Positions 1-8,900 of a stretch of DNA of 20,006 nucleotides are shown piece after piece. Positions within the stretch are counted from its first letter, which is position 1. The number at the start of each line of letters is the position of its first letter. The stretch comes from Plakobranchus ocellatus. Its lineage: Eukaryota > Mollusca > Gastropoda > Plakobranchidae. The stretch is from NCBI GenBank assembly GCA_019648995.1, contig BLXT01003778.1, forward strand, positions 1,362,038 through 1,382,043. Direction: 5' to 3'. The notes beneath the pieces were generated by a model. It saw only the letters and a program-made list of their open reading frames with translations, was not told the origin of the DNA and did not search any database. Both the position numbers and the translations under genes were made by a program.

Positions 1-372
1 AAGCAATAGAGATATAGTTTATCAGAAGAATGATAGGATATCATGGACAGAAAAAAAAAAGTCCAATGACTTTGTACTAAATGAAACTGATCTTGAGTGA
101 TCATTAATTAAAAGCATAAGATGGAGGCAGCTACAATTTCTAAGATATATTTGCCATCACAAGCGTTTAGAACATCTTAGTAACACTGGAAAAATTGAAG
201 CCAATCGCAGTAGAGGTAGACATTGAATAACTTTTATTGAAAGTTTTAAGTCATTGGCAATAGTGAAGAGCAGTAGCAACAACTTTTTAAGGTTTTGAAA
301 AGAGGTTTGAGTGGAGGAACATGATAACTGAAGTCTGTTCCAGAAAGGGCACCTAAAGAAAAGAACATTCAT
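1..372 (+). mobile_element. 3' end of an RTE-like LINE, copy A (decayed)
   Basis: This stretch aligns by eye along its length with 8805-9165, for example TGGAGGAACAT(G/A)AT, GTCTGTTCCAGAAAG and TTGAG(T/C)GAT(C/G)ATTAATTAAAA are shared. Translated fragments resemble the end of RTE pol (LERSLI, then EHLS.TG.IE, then a WRNMI-like end). It is truncated by the window edge and has stops. The right end near 360-375 is A-rich. Confidence 0.75.
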
Positions 373-394
373 TTCTTGATACTGGTATTATCAG

Positions 395-600
395 CACTTT
401 TCTTTTGCACTAATTTCCAAGGAATTGGTAGATATTCAATGGCTTCATGAGGGGTCCATGTTTTGCATCCGTATAGAGCTGTTGGAAAAAAATATATGTT
501 CATAGTAGTCATGGTTTTCTTGGTCCTCATCCATGCTCCTCATTAGTTGTAATTTATGTAGTGCGATGGCCAGATGTCTCGTCATTTTTTATTTTATTTA
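395..600 (-). mobile_element. Possible decayed reverse-transcriptase fragment
   Basis: On the minus strand, a frame crossing about 487-457 reads ALYGCKTW, a motif typical of the C-terminal part of LINE reverse transcriptases (LLYGCE.W). Upstream in another frame is RHLAIALHKLQ, also RT-like. It is opposite in orientation to copy A, so it is probably a separate insertion. No intact ORF; boundaries are guesses. Confidence 0.4.
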
Positions 601-744
601 TATTACAATGGCTGGTTATCATTGACCAAAGATGCTCAAATTGATTCACACAATTTGTCTATAGATAGAATTATTGTTGAAGGTACTGTTTGAAAGAGTT
701 TGTGCTGTATATGTCTATATTATTTTGATCTTTTTTGGCATATC

Positions 745-771
745 GGGGGGGGGGGGGGGGGGGGGGGGGGN
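745..771 (+). repeat. G homopolymer ending in an ambiguous base
   Basis: Twenty-six G residues are followed by N at 771. The N marks a sequencing/assembly uncertainty, so the true length is unknown. Confidence 0.95.
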
Positions 772-1606
772 GATTTTTGTTCTTCACTGTATCCTTTTAC
801 CACCATGATCATCTTTTTTACTCCTTCAGATGTGACTGAGTATAGGACTGTGTCATATCTCATCTGACACCTCTCAACTTTTACTCCATACTAAATAGAC
901 ATTAAATTTGCATTGACATCAGATTAGATCATGAAGGACCAAGCAAGGAAAAGATCCATCCAGAAAGCTGAAGTTGAAATTTTGCCCTTCAAAACTTATA
1001 TGTGGCCAGTAAAAATACAGAGAGATTAGCATACCACAAATGGATTTTCTGACTTTCTTACTAATTCAGAATTCTTAATCACGCCTTTATTGTGAATGAG
1101 CTTGTTCTGATTAAATCTATTGGTATGTATTTACATTATAAGTTGTTAAAAGCGAAAAATTTAAAAATGTCAGGGTATACACAAAAAAGACTTGTAAAAA
1201 TGATGAAGAAAATGTTTCTAACTTGAGCTATAAGTATCACAAAAGTTTTGTATCACAGTTAAATGACATATAAAATGAATATTGAAATAAACATGAACCA
1301 ATTTAAATTACATATGCTGAAGCAACACTTTTCAATTAAAAGTTTTCCCAACAACAAGATATGTAACACTGTTCAGTGACAAAAAGAAAAAGCTGATATT
1401 TAATTTTGCCTGGCAAGTATTTATAAATTATATCAGTTTCCTTCTTAAGGCTCAAGGCTATATTATAATATTCCGGGGCAACATGATTTTCAACAACTCA
1501 TCAACTGGTTTTTTTCTATTTATACTTTTGCTGCTGTCTCATTTCACATACACTTTTCACTACGAAACATCTCAGGTTGCGGGAGTTTTTTCAGATTTTC
1601 AATTGT
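772..1606. other. 3' flank of the kinase gene, no gene seen
   Basis: AT-rich sequence without a convincing ORF or recognisable repeat on either strand. Confidence 0.6.
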
Positions 1607-1612
1607 TTTATT
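1607..1612 (-). promoter_or_regulatory. Poly(A) signal AATAAA of the kinase gene
   Basis: AATAAA on the minus strand lies about 80 nt past the stop codon. A GT-rich stretch follows at about 1541-1563 (gtgaaaagtgtatgtg on the minus strand), as expected for a downstream element. It would give a very short 3' UTR; a longer 3' UTR using another AATAAA (for example near 1087) is possible. Confidence 0.5.
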
Positions 1613-1692
1613 TCCCATCACTAATGTAAGACACAGATTTGATTCATATAAATCACCAGAATTTTGTACACATCTAAACAATAGTAACATTA

Positions 1693-1839
1693 TTAGTTCA
1701 CTTCCATTTGCTCTTGCTCCTGTTCCTGCTCCTGCTGTTCTTCCTGTGATGGATCATAACCAGCATTCTGGGCAAGAATCTGTAGCATTGGCATTTTCTT
1801 TGCGGCTCCTGCGACGGCCATCAAAGCATCAGTTGCAAA
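1693..1839 (-). CDS. CAMK4: Exon 12: calmodulin-binding end and Gln/Glu tail, stop
   Basis: This exon has 147 nt including TAA. FATDALMAVAG continues the amphipathic helix after KLK; LQILAQNAGYDPS then leads into an acidic/glutamine repeat (EEQQEQEQEQEQEQ) and a final MEVN. The acceptor is cccctctag. Vertebrate CaMKIV has a longer Ser- and Glu-rich tail, so the C-terminus is short and lineage-specific. The phase join to exon 11 is exact, but an alternative last exon cannot be excluded. Confidence 0.88.
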   Translation of the reverse strand, partial: FATDALMAVAGAAKKMPMLQILAQNAGYDPSQEEQQEQEQEQEQMEVN

Positions 1840-2841
1840 CTAGAGGGGTTTCACAGATATTATATAAAGGTAATGACAGTTTATTGTGGTTTATTTTACT
1901 CTACTATCTGCTCTATTTAACTCTAAGATGCAATATTCTCTTTCAACTGTAATATGAAATTACCTACTACTGCAAAAGTAGACTGGAACAAACATTAACA
2001 AATCATTCATTATTGGCAGCTTTTAGTCAAAATATAGTTGCCTAAAAGGTTGAGGCAAAATAGCCTTCAAACTTTAAAAAAACAAAAAAACAAAGTGCCT
2101 TCTTAAACTGAAGTTGCATTTAAACATTTTGAATAGTTGAATAGCCTGAACTGCATTCTGTCAATTTTGTAAATTTAAAACTATGTTTTGATGTTTTGCT
2201 TTTGAGCCAAGATAAAAGCATCTAAGGTCGCTAAAAAAAACATTTAAAAGATTAAAAAAAGCAAACTTATTAAGCTTTTTTGTCTTATAACGTTACAAAT
2301 TGTGCTGATATGTTGCCATAGCCCATGGTGCAAATGTAGGCCTCTGATTCATGTTTTTGAATTCAATTTTTAAGAGCTATAACTTGCTCACTCTGACATA
2401 AATAAATGTTTTTTTAACCTTTTTATGACGTAGACTTCAAAATTCCACCAGTCTTTTTACATTTGGGCTGAATCTCTTAATCTCATGAAACATTTATTGG
2501 TAAGTATTGTTCTTGTATCTATGAATCAATGTTTGATGGGCAACATTATTTATTAGCCTCTCACTTTTAGTTTTCTCCTAGCATTAAACTCCTTAATTTT
2601 CTCTACTGTGTCCTCTTTGTGTGTCTTTTTGTTGGCCATTCCTGTGACCCACACATGTTTCAAAGCAGCTGAAGGGGTCAATCGCTTTTGGGGATTCACA
2701 ACAAGCAGTTTTCGCACCAAATCCTACAGACATAAACAGAAAGAAATTAAGGCAAAATAATTTTTATACTTTGTAAAGATGATAAATTACTTCAATGTAG
2801 CTACCGAGTTTCTTTTCTGTGTGTGTGTTTGTGTGCATATG

Positions 2842-2919
<78 letters not shown>

Positions 2920-5900
2920 CTTTCTTTATTTCCTCTTTTGTCATTGAATTAGCAGAGAGTGAGAATTTCATGATTAAAAAAAAGAGCTACGAATAAAGCT
3001 GAAATATTTATACATTTGATTTTATAACAGTCAGTGCAAGCCTGTCTTTTATAGTCTTTATAATAGCAAGTCTAAATTTGAAATTAAAATCAATGGGAAA
3101 TGGAAAAAAAAAAGTATTTAAATTCTGATAGCTTTAATACATTGTGGGTAATTGAGCTTCAGTGTCTATGTGTCTTTTGAGTCTGGCTGAGATATCAGAG
3201 CCTCTCATGCAGCATGCACAGAAAGAAAAACAGAACAGAGGCTCAAGGAAAAATCTTAAATGAAGGTCAAAAACATAAAGCGAGAAAACTATAGTAACGC
3301 ATAGAGAAAAGTTATTTTCCTCATATTTTGAGGAAAGGTTCCACCACTTGAGGGTCACTCTAGTGTTTGCCAGGTCATAGACCATAAATTATTATCAGTT
3401 TAACATAAGAACTAAAAGAGTATACAAATACTGCACTCCCAATAAAATAAACAAGTTTAATCTTGAAGATAAAATCGTGGTTGATGGAAATGAAATTGAT
3501 ATAGTAAAAGAATACAACCACCAACTCAAACCTTGTTTTTTTTGTTTGTTTAAACAGCACAGAGTACACATCACAAATGTTTCACACTTAGGCTTTATCG
3601 TAACAAAAATCACAATATCTTCGTTTTTATTAACATTTTTGCTATGATAAAGACATTTTCATTATCATTTGTGCTATGATAAAGCCTAAGGGTGAAATGT
3701 TTGTAAGTATATACAAAAATTTGAGTAGGTGGTTATATTCTTTTACTATATGTTTAACAAAAGCATTACCTTCAAAATAATATTACAAGCAAAAAATTTT
3801 AGTTTCCTTGACAGAGGTTCCACTAACTGAGCAATCTATTGCCCTTCATAGTCCTTTGATGTACTTTTTGAGAGCATCATATATGAGATTTAAAATTTCA
3901 GACTTTTTTTGCTTTTACCTTTGCATTGTCACTGACATCATCCCACCATGGAGAATCAAATTTAAATTCCCCTTTCAGAATCCTTTTGAACATCACAGCA
4001 TCATTTTCAGCAAAGAATGGTTCGTATCCACAAAGTCTGTAGAACAAAGCATAACCAAAGCTAGCATTCATCATTAAGGCTAGTTTGCTTCTTCCTGTCA
4101 CTCTTCTAGTAATTTACTTCTCTTGAGACCTGACCTTATAAGTCAATATCAACTTTATGACACCTTTAAGAATAAAAATTTTAAGTTTTTTTTTTTTTTC
4201 TTCTTTGAATTGCCTTTTCCTTCAAAAGGTAAAATCCTATATCTTGGCTTAAAATCAACATATTTTTATGTCGTTTTCGCCATTGCAAACCTCACAGAAA
4301 GCAAGTTTCAAGCTGTTTCAATAATTTAAAATGTTCAAAAGGTGATTTCTGCAGAAGAGTACTTTGTTTGCACCATAGCATGCAAAGCATTAGACAATTT
4401 CAAATTACAACTGTAAGGAATAAACACTTGAGATTTTATAGTTCTGCATTTTGCGTAAAATTTAAATTCAATGATATTTCCTGTGAAAACTGTTCAGTTT
4501 TTAATGGAAAACTTGAGGTGCAAATTACATTAAGTGTGTGTTTTTTTTCTCTCTGTAGTTGTATACAATATAATTATATACACTTAAAAAATATGATGGC
4601 ATGTTAACAGAGAGATAATGAAAATTGATAAAAGAAAAGCTTGAAAAAAACATGAAAAATTGTCACACTTACAAGATATAAGCAATGACACCAACACTCC
4701 ACATGTCACATTGTTTGTTATAATTCTGTCCTTTTAAAACCTCTGGGGCTGAAAAGATACAATTTATATTTTATTTTTGCAATCATCCCAAATCTATATC
4801 TGCATGATAAAGAAATTCATGTAAGCTATGCACATTTCTTTTGTTAGGGTGGGGAAAAAGAAAGAAGAGGTGGGGAAGATTGTTTGGTTTTCCGCACAAA
4901 TTAATGCATATAATTTAAATTCAAATACTTCAACAAATAACATGTGTAAAAATATTTGTTCGTAGTATACTACAAGCATCATGCTTAAAGTTTTAAAAAA
5001 TGCAAGGAAAAAGCCGTATCCATTTGTATGCAATACTAAGGCATGAAAATTTATTCAATTATATTCATGTGTGCATGATGCTTATTTAAACAATTGAGCC
5101 ATCTTCAAATATACTCATCATGCGGCTTTCAAAATGTAGAAGCTAAAAATTCCTCAGGGATTTCCTATAACTAGGTTAAGTTGTGAGCACTTGCTGCAGC
5201 TATTCTCTGGTCTAGTGAAAATACTGATAAAATGGTTCTGTATCCAGTTCTGATTCTTTCACAAAATATTGGTATACACCCAACTTTTTCTTTTGTTGCA
5301 ATATTTTATGCGCCCATCATCTGTCTTGTCTTTTCCTCACTCTATCAAATTAGTAATAGAAAAGTGAGATAATTATGATGTCTTCAGCCTCAACTTCTTG
5401 TTAAAACATTCCGGCACATCTAGACAAACAAAGAGCTATAACGTTATGTATACTAAAATGTATGCGTTCAGAGCCAAAAGAACAAAGTGACAGATTACAA
5501 CCATTAATATACATGCACACATGGAAAAGGGCAATAGGGATTACATATTATTAGTTATTCATTACACCTAGCGTACATGAAATGGGGCTTTATTTTGTAG
5601 TGTGCATACTTAATTGCTTGTTTTTTGCTAAATGTCAGATTCTTAAAACAGGAAGAGCAAGGCTTTTTTTTTCTTTGCTTTTCATTTAAGAAATTATTGC
5701 TTTCCATACCACAATATGCTGGTGTTCCACAAACTGTTACAAGTGACACTTTATTACTAACAATTGTTGAGAGTCCAAAATCCGCTAAAGAGGCAAAGAA
5801 AAAGAATATTAATGTTCTTAAGATACAATCTTTTGCAAATGTAAATCTACAGGTATGGATATAAGTTTAATACACATGAATATCTGGAAAAACATATGAA

Positions 5901-8900
5901 TGAGCCAGAGGTCAATTTTTAATTATTGAAGCTTTGTAATGGTATACTCACAGAGTTATGTTAATTCTGAGTCAAGTTATGAGATTTTTCACTTTTTGAA
6001 AATAAGCATGTAAAAAATGTTAAAAAACAAAAAGATTTAATCTTTTCCTCAAACAAATTTAATATCTACTCATCAGGAGTAACCTAAAGATAGCTATAGA
6101 TATGTAATGATAATTTTTTCAAAGTTATAGTTGAAATAGACCCTGGAAAACTTTAGGTATTTTTTCATGAGAACTGGATTTTTTTTTTTTTAATTTAAAC
6201 TGATTTACATGATCATACACCATAGACATAAAAACTTTCCTTGAATATATTATGTAATAAATTTAATGCATCTGTAAAAAGTAATATTCTTTGTTTTCTG
6301 GTGTATATACATGTATCCTGTGTCATACCTATTTTCAGCCTTGAGTCTTGTGATAAATTTTCATATAAGATATTTTCAGGCTGAAAATAAATTTTGGAAA
6401 AAATTTTTATACAATATGAAATGAAATAATTCCATATCTATACTACTGGATTTTTAAAAATTGATTTATTTTTTCAATGTTCTTTCAGAGCTTAAATTCG
6501 TGAATAATTCATATAGCTTAAGTAATTCCCAATCAATGATAAAAAACATTATGGACAAAGCATTTTTTACTGGTAAAAGAAAAACAGATGCCAAAACGAA
6601 AAAGTTTATGAATGAAAGAAAATGTGAGATATCATCATTGTAATCTTTTTTGTTTGAAAATAAGTTTTTTTATCTTAAGTATTATATAAAATTATTGGAA
6701 GAAAAAACAAATTTCCAAAAATAAAATGGAGAGCACTAACAAAATAATTGTGCCTCAGCTATTGAGAAAGGAAACGAATTTTCCTAAAATCTACCTCATG
6801 GAGGTTTGATTTTTATAACTTGAAAAATGAGATCTGATTTTATTCATATAAATGTGAAAGTGATTTAATTTGATTTTTTTTTCTACAATTTGAACTCTTA
6901 TCAATGATATGTGTAGCAGTCTCACAAAATAAGTCAAGTTGCCGGTCAGGATCACTGAGATCAAAGCAAAATATGGAAGTAAAGAAGTAAAAATTCCCAA
7001 TGCCTGATGCACAAAAAAGTCTAAAGCATGTCTTTAGAAAGTTTCCCATACAGAGAGGTGAATAGTTTTCATTTCTCTCATATATGGTTTTCATTTAAAG
7101 TCATCCAAGCACAAACACAACTCGACTCATTTTGTGGGAGTGCTACACAAATGATATCTATTCTATTTCAATTTCCTGAAGAAGATATACTAAAAAGCAA
7201 AACATTAACGCATGTTTTTTTCTGGTTTTTCATAATATAAGTAAGTAATTTCTTCCTGGCAAGTACTTTCACCTCTTTCAAAATAAAAATTTGTATACAG
7301 AGATAATATTATTGTCTTGTGCACATTTATCATCCTCTCACCTTTAAATCTCGGTGTACAACATCATGATTGTGAAGGTACTGTGAGAAAAAAAATTAAT
7401 AAAAATGCATATTTTTCATACAATAATCCACATTGAAAGAAAAAAAATGGAAAAATTTGAAAATTAGAGTTCTTTTTTTGTTTAAGGTTCCCTTAGTTTT
7501 TTGTTTTACCATCACAAATACTTGATATCAAAACCACCCTAGGCAACAATGAATATGAAAGAGCCCCTACGATAGAAGTAGTAACAAAATAGATCCTTTT
7601 CAGAAATGAATATGAAACACCATTAAAACATCTAAATCACTACTGGGAGCTGACTATAATTCAGATCACATTCTAATCATGTGTCAATTTTAGATAAAAC
7701 TTAAGAACTTAAAAAAGGCAAAGGCCAATCCTAAATTCCAAATGGATCTAACAAAATGATAAAAAGCTAAGAGACAGGGTGGCTGTAGCTGTGCAACACA
7801 AATATGAGACAACATCTTAGGGGTAGAAGATCTATGGTCAGAAATGAAAAAGCCACTTATTGAACTCATAGAGAAAAACATTCGCAAAAAGGATACAAAA
7901 GAGCACAAGAAATTGATAAACTAGATTTGGTGGCAGAAAGGAGCAAATCAAAAAATTAAGAACCCAAATATAAAGACCTCAACAAAAAGTCAAATTAAAA
8001 TGCAAAAGTGGCAAATGGAGAATGAATTGATTAACAATGTCAAAAAAGAAGATCAAAAGCTAAATATGGATAGCAAATTTCTGCTTCATCAATCATTCTT
8101 AGGCCTTTGACAAAGTAAAATGTTAAGAGCTGTTTCATATGCTAGAAAAATTAGACATTGGTGGTAAAGATCTGAGAGTAATTAGAAATCTATGGGCCTA
8201 CTGGGATCAAACTGCACCTGTAAGAGTTGGAAAATACAGTTAAATCAAATCCATCAAAGGAGGTGTGAGGCTAGGATGAGTAAAGTCTCCTGGTCTTTTT
8301 ATATTTCATACTGAAATAATCTTAAGGAATCTAGAGGATATAACAGATTCTAAAGTAAATAAAGAAAATCTTAATAATCTATCTCGCGTACGCAGATGAT
8401 GCAGTTTGAATAGCAGATTCAGAGGAACAACTTCAAAAACTTTTAGATACTGTTGTTTTAATGGGCAAAAAAATGGAGCCATCTTTGACTACGAAAAAAT
8501 ACAAATGCATGGTCATCTCAAAGAAAATCTTGATCACCAAATGTAAAGGTGAAAAAATCAAACATAATAAAAAATTCAAATATCTTGGCTAACTGATAAA
8601 TTAGATGGCAGATGCCCTAGTGAAATAAAAAAAAATCAACCATAGCCAAAAATATATTCCAAAAAAGGAAATCAATACTGAAAACCAAAACCAGATGTGT
8701 GGAAACCAAAATAAGGGTGATGAAAACATATTGTTTGTGGTCAGGGGTCAGTGCTGAATGTTGTACAATAAACAAGGAAAAAGAGTGAAAACTGGAAGTA
8801 AAAGAGATGTGGTTTATCTGAAGAAAGATGAGGATATTATGGATGGAAAAAAGTCCAATGAATCAGCACTGAAAGAAGCTAACCTTGAGCGATGATTAAT

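Noticed and set aside
3134..3385. 83-codon minus-strand ORF in intron 10
   Set aside because: No similarity recognised, no splice context, and the kinase frame reads directly from exon 10 to exon 11 without it.
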